DNA of 64,000 bases from Paenibacillus sp. FSL W8-0426 (GCF_037969725.1 NZ_CP150203.1:18501-82500); one strand, 5' to 3'; positions 45,201 to 55,176 are shown, counted from the first letter of the stretch. Program-made: numbers and translations. The notes: a model not told the origin generated them from the letters alone.

Positions 45201-46139
45201 GTGGAAGCTCTGGCATTAGAGCGCAAGGCTGAGATGAATCGGGAGCTGCGGGAGCGGCTGCTGCAGTTGAAAAAAGAACGTAACGCCATTATTCTTGCCC
45301 ATTATTATCAACGTGACGAGGTACAGGAGGTCGCCGATTTTCGTGGGGATTCGTTCTTGCTTGCCCAGAAGGCAGCGCAGACGGATGCCGATGTCATTGT
45401 TTTTTGCGGCGTACACTTCATGGGGGAGAGCGCTAAGATTTTGGCGCCGAACAAAACGGTTATCATCCCGGACGAACGTGCCGGCTGCCCGATGGCAGAT
45501 ATGGTGAATGTGGACGGATTGCGAAAGCTGAAAGCACAGCATCCGAATGCCAAGGTTGTTACTTACATCAACTCTTCCGCCGAAATCAAGGCAGAAACCG
45601 ATATTTGCTGTACATCAGCCAATGCGGTCAGAGTCATTCAATCTGTCGATTCTGACGAAATCATCTGGGTGCCGGACAAAAATCTGGGCCATTATGTGCA
45701 GCAGCACACGGACAAGAAAATGATTATTTGGGAAGGTTACTGCAACACACATGACATGCTGACTGTAAAAGATGTTGTGGAGATGAAAGCCAAGTATCCG
45801 AACGCCGAATTTGTCGTGCATCCGGAATGCCGCCCGGAAGTAGTGGCCATGGGGGATTTCGTAGGCAGCACAACGGCCATTCTGGAATATTGCAAAAATT
45901 CTACGGCCAAAGAATTCATCGTAGGAACCGAAGACGGAACAGGCTACCAGCTTCGTTTGGACAGCCCGGATAAACAATTTCATTTCGCGACCAAATTCCT
46001 CGTATGTCCAAACATGAAGGTCAACAACCTGAAGAAACTGGTGAAATGCCTGGAAACGATGAAACCGCAAATTTACGTACCGCCGGCCGTTGCCGATAAA
46101 GCCAGAGAATCGCTAGAGCGCATGTTACTCGTGAAGTAG
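45201..46139 (+). CDS. nadA: Quinolinate synthase A
   Basis: 312-residue 4Fe-4S enzyme that condenses iminoaspartate (from NadB) with dihydroxyacetone phosphate to form quinolinate in de novo NAD synthesis. Signatures: AIILAHYYQRDEVQEVADF.GDS near 30, FCGVHFMGESAKIL near 69, CCTSANAV near 137, HPECRPEVV near 214 and KFLVCPNMKVNNLKKL near 272. The cysteines in the FCGVHF, HPEC and CPNM segments are candidate cluster ligands. It starts at GTG 45201 after AAGGAGAGG. Gene order is nadA-nadB-nadC, unlike the nadB-nadC-nadA order in B. subtilis, and there is no nifS-like gene next to it. Confidence 0.95.
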   Translation: MEALALERKAEMNRELRERLLQLKKERNAIILAHYYQRDEVQEVADFRGDSFLLAQKAAQTDADVIVFCGVHFMGESAKILAPNKTVIIPDERAGCPMADMVNVDGLRKLKAQHPNAKVVTYINSSAEIKAETDICCTSANAVRVIQSVDSDEIIWVPDKNLGHYVQQHTDKKMIIWEGYCNTHDMLTVKDVVEMKAKYPNAEFVVHPECRPEVVAMGDFVGSTTAILEYCKNSTAKEFIVGTEDGTGYQLRLDSPDKQFHFATKFLVCPNMKVNNLKKLVKCLETMKPQIYVPPAVADKARESLERMLLVK

Positions 46140-46174
46140 CGTGCGCTACTCTTGCTCCAAGACAGGTGAATAAC

Positions 46175-47812
46175 ATGATACCGCAATATGTAGTAGATTT
46201 TGATATATCCCTGCTGCCGGTGCATGAAACGGATGTGCTGGTGATTGGATCGGGCATCGCAGGTTTGTTTACGGCCATCAAGGCGAGCGCGCAGAACCGC
46301 GTACTCATGATTACGAAGAAATCGTTGCTCGAAAGCAATACCCGTTATGCTCAGGGAGGCATCGCCGCGGTGATTGCTGAGGACGATTCGCCGGCATACC
46401 ATCTGCAGGACACGATGGTGGCCGGGGCCGGGCTTTGTCGTCCTGAAGCGGTGGAAGCTTTGGTAAATGAAGGGCCCGACGGAGTCAAGGAACTGATCCG
46501 CCTGGGCACCTCGTTCGATCTCGAGGACGGCGAGCTGGCACTGACACAGGAGGGCGCGCATAGCCACCGCCGCATACTGCATGCAAACGGAGATGCGACA
46601 GGCTACGAAATTGTGCGTGCGCTGGCCGTTGAAGTGAGCGAGCATCCCGGCATCGACGTTTGGGATGAACACTTCGTCATCGACTTGATAACCGGGGATG
46701 GCGAGTGTAGAGGCGTGCTTGTGCAAAAGCCTGATGGAACAAGAGTGTTTGTGAAGGCAAAAGCGACGGTGCTCTGCTCAGGCGGAGCGGGGCAGCTGTA
46801 TAGATACACAACGAACCCGGAAGTAGCGACAGCCGACGGGGTAGCTATGGCGTATCGTGCTGGCGCCATCGTTCGTGATATGGAGTTCATTCAGTTTCAT
46901 CCAACCTCGCTCTGTTATCCCGGTGCCCCGAGATTCCTGATCTCCGAAGCGGTTCGCGGCGAGGGCGCGTATCTGCGCAACGTGAAGGGCGAACGGTTCA
47001 TGGCGCGGTATCATGCGCAGCTGGAGCTTGCACCGCGTGATATCGTAGCAAGGGCGATCATTAGCGAGATGGAAGCTACGAACAGCACGTTTGTTTATCT
47101 GGACATTACGCATGAATCGGCAGAGATGGTCAAACACCGTTTTCCAACCATTTATGAAACCTGCATGCGTTACGGACTTGATTTGACATCCGATTGGATA
47201 CCCGTCGCTCCTGCGGCCCATTACATGATGGGTGGCGTGAAGACGGATATGAACGGGGAGAGCAGCATTTCAAGATTGTTCGCTTGCGGGGAAGTCTCGT
47301 CCACAGGCGTGCATGGTGCAAACCGTCTGGCCAGCAATTCATTGTCCGAAGCGATCGTGTTCGGAAGCCGCATCGTCGAACGGATTTCTCAGCTGCCTCC
47401 GTTAACTGCACAGGAGGAAAACCATTCGAAAACAAGTTTCATCGGGAACCCTGATCCAAGAGTCAACCGGTTAACGTTAGATCAAAAACCTGTTTCCGAG
47501 CGGCGTCTACGGTTACAGAAGCTAATGGTAAGACAAGTCGGATTGCGGCGTAACCTGAACGGATTGCGCGAAGCCTCCGAGAAGTTGAAGCAGGAGATGG
47601 CCTTTTTTGAACAGGAGCTTGAGCAAGTTGAGGAAATGGAATATGCAAACCTGCTGACATGTGCCTGGCTGGTGACAAGCGGAGCCTTGCACCGGCAGGA
47701 GAGCCGGGGAGCTCATTATCGTGAGGATTACCCCGAACGTAATGACGCGGTTTGGCAGAGACACAGCCTGCAGCAGCGGGAACAAGCGATCGTGGAGGAA
47801 TTGATGTCATGA
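46175..47812 (+). CDS. nadB: L-aspartate oxidase
   Basis: 545-residue FAD enzyme that oxidises L-aspartate to iminoaspartate for NadA. The dinucleotide-binding motif DVLVIGSGIAGLFTAIKA is near 19, NTRYAQGGIAAVI near 55, HSHRRILHANGDATG near 130, the active-site region DMEFIQFHPTSLCYPG near 230, and VHGANRLASNSLSEAIVFG near 375. The C-terminal three-helix domain ends with the R.E.RGAH.R.D.P motif. ATG 46175 follows an AGGTG site; GTG 46166 is an alternative. The last four bases overlap nadC (ATGA). Confidence 0.95.
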   Translation: MIPQYVVDFDISLLPVHETDVLVIGSGIAGLFTAIKASAQNRVLMITKKSLLESNTRYAQGGIAAVIAEDDSPAYHLQDTMVAGAGLCRPEAVEALVNEGPDGVKELIRLGTSFDLEDGELALTQEGAHSHRRILHANGDATGYEIVRALAVEVSEHPGIDVWDEHFVIDLITGDGECRGVLVQKPDGTRVFVKAKATVLCSGGAGQLYRYTTNPEVATADGVAMAYRAGAIVRDMEFIQFHPTSLCYPGAPRFLISEAVRGEGAYLRNVKGERFMARYHAQLELAPRDIVARAIISEMEATNSTFVYLDITHESAEMVKHRFPTIYETCMRYGLDLTSDWIPVAPAAHYMMGGVKTDMNGESSISRLFACGEVSSTGVHGANRLASNSLSEAIVFGSRIVERISQLPPLTAQEENHSKTSFIGNPDPRVNRLTLDQKPVSERRLRLQKLMVRQVGLRRNLNGLREASEKLKQEMAFFEQELEQVEEMEYANLLTCAWLVTSGALHRQESRGAHYREDYPERNDAVWQRHSLQQREQAIVEELMS

Positions 47813-48675
47813 TACTCGATGGATATAATGAAGCACTGATTGAATCGATTAAGGGCTGGCTTCGCGAAGATGTCGGTTCGGGTGATGTAACGACAACTGT
47901 AACGATCCCGGAAGGTCATCAATCCAAAGCGGTGATCCATGCCAAGGACGATGGTATCGTTGCCGGAATCCATGTAGCCGAGCTTGTTTTCCGCGAGGTG
48001 GACCGAACGCTTTCTTTTGCCGCTAAAGTGAAAGATGGCGATCGTGTTACACGTGGAACGATTTTAGCCGAGGTTGAGGGCAGTACGCATCGTCTGCTGA
48101 CGGGAGAGCGACTTGCCTTGAATCTGCTCCAACGCATGTCCGGCATTGCGACCCGCACGCGTATGTATGTGGACGCATTGGAAGGGCTGCCAACCCGATT
48201 GGTGGATACGCGCAAAACGACGCCGGGCCACCGCATGCTGGAGAAGTATGCCGTACGCGTCGGCGGGGGAGCGAATCATCGGTTTGGCCTCTATGATGCA
48301 GTCATGATCAAAGACAATCATATTAAAGGTGCAGGCGGTATCACTCAAGCGGTCAAACGGGCAAGAATGGCTATTCCGCATACAATGACCATTGAAGTAG
48401 AGACGGAGAACCTGGAACAGGTGCAGGAAGCGCTGCAGGCCGGCGCGGACATCATCATGCTCGACAACATGCAGCCCGGCCTGATGCGTGAAGCCGTCGC
48501 CGTCATTCGTGAGCAGGCCCCACATGTTAAGGTGGAGGCTTCAGGAAATGTATCTTTGGAGACGATCCGGGGAATTGCCGAGACGGGTGTGGATGTAATT
48601 TCGGTAGGCAGGTTAACCTATTCTTTCGAGAGCCTCGATATCAGCCTGGATTTAAACGAAAAGAAGGAGGGGTGA
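47809..48675 (+). CDS. nadC: Nicotinate-nucleotide pyrophosphorylase (quinolinate phosphoribosyltransferase)
   Basis: 288-residue enzyme that joins quinolinate with PRPP and releases CO2 to make nicotinate mononucleotide. Motifs: EDVGSGDVTT near 17, ALNLLQRMSGIAT near 105, VDTRKTTPGHRMLEKYAVRVGGGANHR near 133, IKDNHI near 168 and IMLDNM near 218. The start ATG overlaps the nadB stop by 4 bases and follows GGAGGA. It completes the nadABC operon; coaX follows 6 bases later, so NAD and coenzyme A precursor genes appear to share a transcript. Confidence 0.96.
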   Translation: MILDGYNEALIESIKGWLREDVGSGDVTTTVTIPEGHQSKAVIHAKDDGIVAGIHVAELVFREVDRTLSFAAKVKDGDRVTRGTILAEVEGSTHRLLTGERLALNLLQRMSGIATRTRMYVDALEGLPTRLVDTRKTTPGHRMLEKYAVRVGGGANHRFGLYDAVMIKDNHIKGAGGITQAVKRARMAIPHTMTIEVETENLEQVQEALQAGADIIMLDNMQPGLMREAVAVIREQAPHVKVEASGNVSLETIRGIAETGVDVISVGRLTYSFESLDISLDLNEKKEG

Positions 48676-48681
48676 ACCTCT

Positions 48682-49452
48682 TTGATTCTTGTTGTGGACG
48701 TGGGCAACAGCAATATCGTGCTTGGGGTATACCGGGGACGGGAGCTGCTCCATCATTTTCGCTTGAGTACCTCACGCCAGTCGACAGTGGATGAATACGG
48801 CGTATTGATTTATAATTTATTTCATATGTCCGGCATGTCTGCCCGAGACATTGAAGGCGTGATCATTTCATCGGTGGTTCCGCCGCTGGTGAACGTGATT
48901 GAAACGATGTGTGAAAAATACATCGGCCAAAAGCCGATGCTGGTTGGGCCCGGTATCAAAACCGGCCTGAATCTGCGATATGAAAATCCGCGCGAGGTAG
49001 GCGCCGATCGGATCGTTAATGCCGTGGCTGCCACCGCCAAGTATGGCGGACCGCTCGTTGTTGTCGATTTTGGGACGGCAACGACCTTCGACTGCATTGA
49101 CGAGAAAGGCCATTATCTCGGCGGAGCGATCGTGCCTGGCATTCATATCGCCACCGAGGCGCTGTATGAACGGGCTTCGAAGCTGCCGCGCATCGAATTG
49201 GAAAAGCCCAAAAAGGTTATTGGCCGCAACACCGTACATGCCATGCAATCAGGCATTATTTACGGATATGCCGGCCAGGTCGACGGCATCGTGGAACGCA
49301 TCTGCGCAGAGATGGACGCGAAGCCGACGGTGATCGCAACAGGGGGATTGGCATCACTGATTGCCGAGGAGACCCGCAGCATCGAGAAGGTTGATCCGCT
49401 GCTTACACTGGAAGGGCTGCGTATCATTTATGAACGGAACCGGGAAAGGTAA
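48682..49452 (+). CDS. coaX: Type III pantothenate kinase
   Basis: 256-residue kinase for the first step of coenzyme A synthesis, ASKHA fold. Motifs: the phosphate-binding [12 protein letters not shown] at residue 5, [11 protein letters not shown] near 107, [11 protein letters not shown] near 126 and GGAIVPGI near 146; [11 protein letters not shown] near 215 is the adenosine motif. It starts at TTG 48682, 9 bases after GGAGGGG. In B. subtilis coaX follows ftsH; here nadABC has been placed between ftsH and coaX. Confidence 0.95.
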   Translation: MILVVDVGNSNIVLGVYRGRELLHHFRLSTSRQSTVDEYGVLIYNLFHMSGMSARDIEGVIISSVVPPLVNVIETMCEKYIGQKPMLVGPGIKTGLNLRYENPREVGADRIVNAVAATAKYGGPLVVVDFGTATTFDCIDEKGHYLGGAIVPGIHIATEALYERASKLPRIELEKPKKVIGRNTVHAMQSGIIYGYAGQVDGIVERICAEMDAKPTVIATGGLASLIAEETRSIEKVDPLLTLEGLRIIYERNRER

Positions 49453-49459
49453 GGATAAG

Positions 49460-49509
49460 GACGGCAGACAGCGGGCTGGTGGACAGTCTGAAGTACGGGC
49501 CGTCTTTTC
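49460..49509 (+). terminator. Possible terminator after coaX
   Basis: GACGGC and GCCGTC are separated by a 33-base loop and followed by TTTTCTG. Weak because of the long loop. Confidence 0.35.
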
Positions 49510-49617
49510 TGTCGCTTGCAGGAGCTTTTTCTCTTTATCATTGGATTGAAATCGGGTTCATTAAATAATTTAAACATCATCGATATGATGATGAAACAAC
49601 TAAGGAGGCTGAAAAGC

Positions 49618-50508
49618 TTGGAAAACAACCATAAGCAAGACCGGCTGATTCGTGGGACGGCCATGGAGGGACGGGTCAGAGCCTTCGCCGTTCAAACGAC
49701 GGCGTTGGTAGAAGAATTGCGCCGAAGACACGATACGTTCCCTACAGCCACGGCAGCGATGGGACGCACGGCAACGGCTGCGGCCATGATGGGCGCCATG
49801 CTGAAGGGCGAGGAGAAGCTGACGGTTCAGATCAAAGGAAACGGGCCGATCGGCCAGATTGTTGCCGATGCCAACGCCAAGGGCGAAGTGCGAGGATATG
49901 TACACAATCCGCATGTGCATCTGCCAAGCAACAGCAAAGGAAAGCTCGATGTTGCGGGAGCGGTTGGTACGGAAGGATTCCTTCATATTACCAAGGACCT
50001 TGGATTGAAGGAGCCTTACCGCGGCAGCGTGCCGATCATTTCCGGCGAGCTTGCCGAAGATTTTACCTACTATTTCGCAACTTCCGAGCAGACGCCCTCT
50101 GCGGTTGGTTTGGGTGTGCTGGTCGATCAGGATAGCTCGGTCATCGTCGCTGGCGGATTTATCGTACAATTGCTGCCAGGATTGAGCGATGACGAGATCT
50201 CAGCGATTGAAACATCCCTTGGCGAGTTGTCCCCGGTAACCACTTTGCTGGAGCAAGGAATGGAGCTGGAGGAACTGCTTCGCCAGGTGCTTCCGGACGT
50301 GCGTATTATGGATGGCATGGACATTCATTTCCGTTGCGAGTGCTCACGTGAGCGCGTGGAAAAAACGCTGATTAGTCTTGGGCAATCCGAGATGGAGCAA
50401 TTGATCGAAGAAGATGGCAAAGCCGAAGTGGTTTGCCAATTTTGCAACGAAGCTTACCAATTTGATCGCGAACAGCTCGAGAGCATTCTAGAACAAGCCA
50501 AGAGCTGA
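49618..50508 (+). CDS. hslO: Redox-regulated chaperone Hsp33
   Basis: 296-residue chaperone activated by oxidation. The N-terminal substrate-binding core contains TATAAMGRTATAAAMMG and GNGPIGQIVADANAKGEVRGYV. The C-terminal redox switch has the zinc-binding cysteines CEC (near 250) and CQFC (near 280), the CxC...CxxC pattern of Hsp33. It starts at TTG 49618, 9 bases after AAGGAGG; the ORF is open further upstream without homology. It lies between coaX and a yacD-type isomerase, as in B. subtilis. Confidence 0.95.
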   Translation: MENNHKQDRLIRGTAMEGRVRAFAVQTTALVEELRRRHDTFPTATAAMGRTATAAAMMGAMLKGEEKLTVQIKGNGPIGQIVADANAKGEVRGYVHNPHVHLPSNSKGKLDVAGAVGTEGFLHITKDLGLKEPYRGSVPIISGELAEDFTYYFATSEQTPSAVGLGVLVDQDSSVIVAGGFIVQLLPGLSDDEISAIETSLGELSPVTTLLEQGMELEELLRQVLPDVRIMDGMDIHFRCECSRERVEKTLISLGQSEMEQLIEEDGKAEVVCQFCNEAYQFDREQLESILEQAKS

Positions 50509-50526
50509 TTCGGGCGGGGGCACGCA

Positions 50527-51477
50527 ATGACAAGTCAGGAAAAAGGGTTGTGGACGGCGGTAGTTGTCTTGACGCTCGGCATGGTGGTGATGGGGACCAT
50601 GATGGTTATGCAGGGCCTCAGGCCACAACGCGAAGACGCGGATGCATCCGGCGAGAACGGACGGGGAGATGGCAATGTCATTGCAACAATCAATGGGGAA
50701 GTGATTACCGACAAGGAATGGACGGATGCGCTGAAGCGACGTTACGGAAACGAATTGCTGATTCAGATGTTGAATCGCAAAGCGGTGTATGCCGAAGCGC
50801 TCAACCGCAATCTGACGGTAACTCCTCGTGAAATTAGCCGGGAACTTAACGCGGCGATGGAAGGATACGACTCGGTGCAGGCGTATTTTGACGAGATGCA
50901 GTCCCAACTGGGCCTGACCAAAGAAGAACTGGAATTAGAGGCAGGCTACAAGCTGCTGCTGGAAAAGATCGCAACGATCGGCATCCAGGTGAGGGAATCG
51001 GACATTGAGGACTACCGGAGCAAACATGAGGAAGATTTCGTGACACCCGAGAAATACGATCTATCTCTTATCGTGGTCAAGGACAGGCAATATGCCGAGG
51101 ATTTGGTGGATGCATTGAAAAAGGGCACCGACTTTGAAGAAACCGCGCGAACGGAATCGATCGACAGTTACTCGCGCGACTCCGGCGGGCGATTGGGTTG
51201 GATCGAACGAACGGATCCCTTTCAGCCTGAAGCGATCATGAACCGGGCCGAGCATATGCAAAAAGGCGAAATCGCAGGTCCCATTCCGGTGGAAGAAGGG
51301 TATGCGATCCTCAAAATGAATGACCGAAAAGAAAAAGAAGTTCCTTCGGACGAGGAGATCGTTGAAGAGATTCGCATGCAGCTCGCATTAAGTCAGGCAG
51401 ATCCCCTTTCCGAAGTGGAAGAGAGACTGCGCGACAAATACGAAGCGGTCATCATTGCCGAAATTCCGGCTTCGTAA
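50527..51477 (+). CDS. yacD: Peptidyl-prolyl isomerase of the PrsA/YacD type
   Basis: 316-residue membrane-anchored foldase. An N-terminal membrane segment (about 9-28) is not followed by a lipobox cysteine, so it is probably a signal anchor rather than a lipoprotein. A SurA-like region (about 50-170, ATINGEVITDKEWTDALKRR) precedes a parvulin-like domain (about 175-265, DFEETARTESIDSYSRDSGGRLGWI). The rotamase core is degenerate compared with true PrsA, so isomerase activity is uncertain. It lies 18 bases after hslO and before cysK, as yacD does in B. subtilis. Confidence 0.85.
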   Translation: MTSQEKGLWTAVVVLTLGMVVMGTMMVMQGLRPQREDADASGENGRGDGNVIATINGEVITDKEWTDALKRRYGNELLIQMLNRKAVYAEALNRNLTVTPREISRELNAAMEGYDSVQAYFDEMQSQLGLTKEELELEAGYKLLLEKIATIGIQVRESDIEDYRSKHEEDFVTPEKYDLSLIVVKDRQYAEDLVDALKKGTDFEETARTESIDSYSRDSGGRLGWIERTDPFQPEAIMNRAEHMQKGEIAGPIPVEEGYAILKMNDRKEKEVPSDEEIVEEIRMQLALSQADPLSEVEERLRDKYEAVIIAEIPAS

Positions 51478-51528
51478 AAACCCGATTGTTCCCTCTTTGC
51501 AGCCTGCCGACAGCATTGTGATAAATAG

Positions 51529-51573
51529 ACTCTTTTTGTGGGCCCAAATGCCCATGGAAAGAGTATTTTTTTT
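51529..51573 (+). terminator. Terminator after yacD
   Basis: ACTCTTT ... GGC/GCC ... AAAGAGT followed by ATTTTTTTT, about 50 bases after the stop codon. Confidence 0.85.
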
Positions 51574-51583
51574 GGCACTCATA

Positions 51584-51612
51584 TTGACAATAAGGTGTAA
51601 CGTTGATAAGAT
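51584..51612 (+). promoter_or_regulatory. Promoter of cysK
   Basis: TTGACA (51584-51589), 17-base spacer, TAAGAT (51607-51612). Transcription would begin near 51619, giving a leader of about 220 bases. Confidence 0.6.
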
Positions 51613-51618
51613 GAAAAT

Positions 51619-51830
51619 AGCAAATACCTACTTTTTTACTCGGATTAAACATGATTTGTGCTTATATACTTTTTGAAAAGAAACCTTCGGAGACCTGGCC
51701 TGCCAATGCGTTGTCGTTGACAGGATGAATATGAAGCAAGGGGTTTCCGCGGTTCTTCTATACAGCAACCAGAGGCTGGTTCAGCCGCAGAAGGGTCCCG
51801 CAGGACCAAGATTTACTCATCCAACCTAAG
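51619..51830 (+). other. Long, structured leader of cysK
   Basis: The predicted 5' leader contains several short perfect stems: CCTG-c-CAA with TTG-a-CAGG (51699-51724), AACCAG-AGG-CTGGTT (51767-51781) enclosed by GCGG/CCGC (51749-51752, 51785-51788), and GGTCC-CGCA-GGACC (51794-51807), then the AAGGAGG RBS. There is no T-run terminator. It does not match a T-box, SAM or other riboswitch I know. It could control translation or simply be an unstructured spacer with chance hairpins. Confidence 0.35.
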
Positions 51831-51842
51831 GAGGGCATTCAT

Positions 51843-52781
51843 ATGGCTAAAGTCGTTAATAACGTAACAGAATTGATCGGGGGAACTCCTCTTGTGCGTT
51901 TGAACCGCATCGTTCCGGAGGGCAGTGCCGAAGTATTCGTGAAACTGGAGTACCAAAACCCTGGCTCCAGCGTTAAAGACCGCATTGCCGTTAGCATCGT
52001 GGAAGAAGCGGAAAAGGAAGGCAAGCTGAAGCCGGGCGACACCATTATTGAAGCAACCAGCGGGAACACCGGGATCGGTTTGGCCATGGTTGCCGCAGCC
52101 AAAGGTTACAAGGCAGTGATCGTCATGCCTGAAACGATGAGTTTGGAGCGCCGCAACCTGCTGCGCGCATACGGAGCCGAACTGGTGCTGACGCCAGGGT
52201 CCGAGGGCATGAACGGGGCCGTTAAGAAGGCGGAAGAACTGCAGAAAGCCAATCCGACATACTTCATGGCAGAACAATTCAAGAATGAAGCGAACGTAAA
52301 AATTCACCGTGAAACGACAGGTCCGGAAATCGTGGAGGCCATCGAATCCATCGGAGGCACATTGGATGCATTCGTTGCGGGCATCGGTACGGGAGGAACG
52401 ATTACGGGTGCAGGCGAAGTGCTTAAAGAAGCGTTCCCATCGGTGAAAGTATACGCGGTTGAACCGGCAGCATCTCCAATTCTTGCCGGCGGCAAACCGG
52501 GACCACATAAAATCCAAGGAATTGGCGCGAACTTTATTCCTGAAATCCTTAACCAAGAAGTGTATGACGAGATCATTCACATCGAGAACGATGATGCATT
52601 CGAAACTGCCCGCCAGGTGGCCAAGGAAGAGGGCATCCTTTCCGGTATTTCCTCCGGTGCGGCCATTCGTGCCGGCTTGCAGGTAGCCAAGCAGCTTGGG
52701 GCAGGCAAACGCGTTGTCGTGATCGTGCCAAGTAACGGTGAACGTTACCTCAGTACGCCATTGTACAACTTCGAAGCTTAA
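51843..52781 (+). CDS. cysK: Cysteine synthase A (O-acetylserine sulfhydrylase)
   Basis: 312-residue PLP enzyme that makes L-cysteine from O-acetylserine and sulfide. The PLP lysine is in [11 protein letters not shown] near 43, the substrate loop [10 protein letters not shown] near 70, the PLP phosphate loop [10 protein letters not shown] near 178, and the C-terminal SSGAA near 265. The length is standard. A strong AAGGAGG precedes the ATG. In Bacillus cysK is under CymR control; I did not find a convincing CymR box here. It lies between yacD and pabB, as in B. subtilis, and has its own promoter and terminator. Confidence 0.96.
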   Translation: MAKVVNNVTELIGGTPLVRLNRIVPEGSAEVFVKLEYQNPGSSVKDRIAVSIVEEAEKEGKLKPGDTIIEATSGNTGIGLAMVAAAKGYKAVIVMPETMSLERRNLLRAYGAELVLTPGSEGMNGAVKKAEELQKANPTYFMAEQFKNEANVKIHRETTGPEIVEAIESIGGTLDAFVAGIGTGGTITGAGEVLKEAFPSVKVYAVEPAASPILAGGKPGPHKIQGIGANFIPEILNQEVYDEIIHIENDDAFETARQVAKEEGILSGISSGAAIRAGLQVAKQLGAGKRVVVIVPSNGERYLSTPLYNFEA

Positions 52782-52798
52782 TTTTATGCGCTGGATCG

Positions 52799-52837
52799 AT
52801 CCTCCATGCCCGTGTATCGGGTGTGGGGGATTTTTTG
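52799..52837 (+). terminator. Terminator after cysK
   Basis: ATCCTCCATGCCCG, loop TGTAT, CGGGTGTGGGGGAT followed by TTTTT; long stem with few mismatches. Confidence 0.88.
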
Positions 52838-52846
52838 TCTGGATGC

Positions 52847-52875
52847 TTTTAAAAGGGTCGACGCTTTAGTATACT
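52847..52875 (+). promoter_or_regulatory. Candidate promoter of the pab/fol operon
   Basis: TTTTAA (52847-52852), 17-base spacer, TATACT (52870-52875). The -10 is good, the -35 weak. Confidence 0.35.
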
Positions 52876-52919
52876 ATCAAACAATAGAACTTGCGACAGA
52901 TGGAGGGCGGCAAACCGCG

Positions 52920-54554
52920 ATGACAGAGCTGATGACAACATACGCCGATTGGATGGAGTGGGCCGTTCAGGACTGGACGATGCTGCCTTATATCATTCGG
53001 TCGGAAGGTGGCACGAAGCATGGCGGTTTGCCGCCGACGTGGGCTGAAGCGTGGCAGCAGGCCGCTCCTCATGCCATGGTTTTGGAGAACGGCAAGGGTG
53101 GACGCTATACGTTTGTGGGACTGCACCCGGTATCGGTGATTTCGGGAAAAGGAAGCGAAGCCGTAATCGAGGAGCTGGCCAGTGGAGAGCGGCGAAATGA
53201 TCAGGGTAAGCCGCTGGAGGTTCTGCAGCGTTGGGCACAGCCCTATCGCGCTCCCCGAGTAGAGGGAGTACCCGGCTTCGCTGGCGGATGTGCAGGCTAT
53301 CTAAGTTATGACGTGGCCCGCTCGCTGGAGAAACTGCCTGCACTAGCGAAGGATGATCCGGCATTGCCGGATTACTGGTGGATGCGTTTCGAAGAGTTGT
53401 GGGCCTACGATCATGAGTCTGGTGCGCTTTATTGCATGATCCATGTGCCGGCGCCTGTACAGCCGGAAGCGAATGACAGCGGCCTTCGCGCTGCGTTTGA
53501 AAAGGCGGAAGGCCGTGCAAAAGCGATGCAGCGACAGTGGTCGCAGATGATGGATGCGACGAAGTCGGACGAGCAGCAGCGGATTTTGGATCAACGCAGG
53601 CAGCGGTGGGCCGTGCAGCAGAACGAACCGGCGGACGCGGAAACGGAAGGTTGGCAAACCCCGTTTCCGCGGCAGGATTTCGAAAATGCGGTACAGCGGG
53701 TGCAGGAGTACATCAGGCAGGGCGACGTATTTCAGGTGAATCTGTCCCTGCGTCAACAAAAAGGATTGCAGTCTTCGGCTGAAGATATCTATGAATGGCT
53801 GCGGATCGTCAACCCGTCTCCATACATGGGCCTGCTGCGCAGTCCGGAATTTCAACTCGTCTGCGGATCGCCTGAGCTGCTCGTCAAGGTCGATCAGGGC
53901 AAGGTAAGCGCACGTCCTATTGCGGGAACAAGGCGAAGGGGCCGGGACCAGGCTGAGGACGAGGCGATGGCTGCGGAGCTGTTGAACAGCGAAAAGGAAC
54001 GGGCCGAGCACATTATGCTGGTCGATCTGGAACGAAACGATATCGGCCGGATTGCCGCTTACGGTTCGGTGCGTGTTCCGGAGTTGATGACGATCGAGAG
54101 ATATTCGCACGTCATGCATCTTGTCTCCCAAGTGGAGGGAATGCTGGCCGAGGGATTATCGGTGTACGATGTCATCGCAGCTACATTTCCTGGAGGCACC
54201 ATTACCGGCGCGCCGAAGGTGCGAACGATGGAAATCATCGAGGAGCTGGAGCCTGTTCGCCGCGGGCCCTACACGGGCTCGATTGGCTGGATAGACTTCA
54301 GTGGAAACATGGAATTGAATATTGTCATCCGGACGCTTGCCGTCAAGGATGGCGTGGGTTACGTCCAGGCCGGGGCGGGCATTGTGATTGATTCCGACCC
54401 TTACCGAGAATACAGAGAGTGCCGCAACAAAGCCAGAGCGATGATTAAAGCCGTGAAGCACAGTGAAGAAGAGATTCAGAGCAGAGCATTGGTGGAACAT
54501 ACCGATTCCACAGAGAAGCAGTCCGGGCAGGCTGAGCCGGTCCGGGCCCAATAA
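52920..54554 (+). CDS. pabB: Aminodeoxychorismate synthase component I
   Basis: 544-residue chorismate-using enzyme. With the PabA amidotransferase it converts chorismate and glutamine to 4-amino-4-deoxychorismate for folate. The catalytic C-terminal half has [10 protein letters not shown] near 275, [14 protein letters not shown] segment [20 protein letters not shown] near 340, [25 protein letters not shown] near 423, and [20 protein letters not shown]. The PIAGT motif (rather than PIKGT) resembles anthranilate synthase-type sequences; context supports PabB. ATG 52920 lies behind GGAGGG. A stretch of about 40 variable residues (230-265) separates the two halves. First gene of pabB-pabA-pabC-folP-folB-folK-yazB-dusB. 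Confidence 0.93.
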   Translation: MTELMTTYADWMEWAVQDWTMLPYIIRSEGGTKHGGLPPTWAEAWQQAAPHAMVLENGKGGRYTFVGLHPVSVISGKGSEAVIEELASGERRNDQGKPLEVLQRWAQPYRAPRVEGVPGFAGGCAGYLSYDVARSLEKLPALAKDDPALPDYWWMRFEELWAYDHESGALYCMIHVPAPVQPEANDSGLRAAFEKAEGRAKAMQRQWSQMMDATKSDEQQRILDQRRQRWAVQQNEPADAETEGWQTPFPRQDFENAVQRVQEYIRQGDVFQVNLSLRQQKGLQSSAEDIYEWLRIVNPSPYMGLLRSPEFQLVCGSPELLVKVDQGKVSARPIAGTRRRGRDQAEDEAMAAELLNSEKERAEHIMLVDLERNDIGRIAAYGSVRVPELMTIERYSHVMHLVSQVEGMLAEGLSVYDVIAATFPGGTITGAPKVRTMEIIEELEPVRRGPYTGSIGWIDFSGNMELNIVIRTLAVKDGVGYVQAGAGIVIDSDPYREYRECRNKARAMIKAVKHSEEEIQSRALVEHTDSTEKQSGQAEPVRAQ

Positions 54555-54597
54555 GAGAGCCGTCTTCAAGCAGGACGGAAGAGGAGGAGCACGAGCG

Positions 54598-55173
54598 ATG
54601 ATCCTGGTTATCGATAATTATGATTCTTTTACCTACAACTTGGTTCAATATTTGGGCGAATTGGGGGAAACCGTCGAAGTAAGACGCAATGACGAGATTG
54701 ATCTGGAAGGCATTGAGACACTCGCCCCGGATCACATTTTGATCTCTCCCGGCCCTTGTACGCCGAATGAAGCGGGAATCAGCTTGGCCGTTATTGAACA
54801 TTTCAAAGGCCGCATCCCGATCTTTGGCGTATGCCTGGGCCATCAATCCATCGGACAGGCGTTTGGCGGCAATGTCATTCGCGCAGAGCGCATGATGCAT
54901 GGCAAAACGTCGGAGATGTTCCATAACGGCACGTCCGTGTTTGCCGGATTGCCATCTCCGTTTACGGCAACGCGTTATCATTCCTTGATCGTTGAGCGCT
55001 GCAGTTTGCCGGATTGTTTGGAAATCACGGCAGAAACCGCCGAAGGCGAAATTATGGGCCTGCGTCATAAGGAATATGCGATCGAAGGTGTACAGTTCCA
55101 TCCGGAGTCGATCATTACGGATCATGGGCACCAAATGCTGCGTAATTTCCTGGCAGGTCAGGTCAAGGCATAG
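54598..55173 (+). CDS. pabA: Aminodeoxychorismate / anthranilate synthase glutamine amidotransferase
   Basis: 191-residue class I glutamine amidotransferase that supplies ammonia to PabB; in B. subtilis the same subunit also serves TrpE. The catalytic cysteine is in [11 protein letters not shown] (near 79), the oxyanion loop [11 protein letters not shown] near 52, and His/Glu in VQFHPESI near 168. ATG 54598 follows GAGGAGGAG. The frame is open upstream into the end of pabB but the family begins at [17 protein letters not shown]. Confidence 0.95.
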   Translation: MILVIDNYDSFTYNLVQYLGELGETVEVRRNDEIDLEGIETLAPDHILISPGPCTPNEAGISLAVIEHFKGRIPIFGVCLGHQSIGQAFGGNVIRAERMMHGKTSEMFHNGTSVFAGLPSPFTATRYHSLIVERCSLPDCLEITAETAEGEIMGLRHKEYAIEGVQFHPESIITDHGHQMLRNFLAGQVKA

Positions 55174-55176
55174 ACG

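Noticed and set aside
51584..51842. T-box riboswitch in the cysK leader
   Set aside because: The segment around GGGGTTTCCGCGG only loosely recalls the T-box core AGGGTGGNACCGCG, and no terminator or specifier-loop arrangement is visible.
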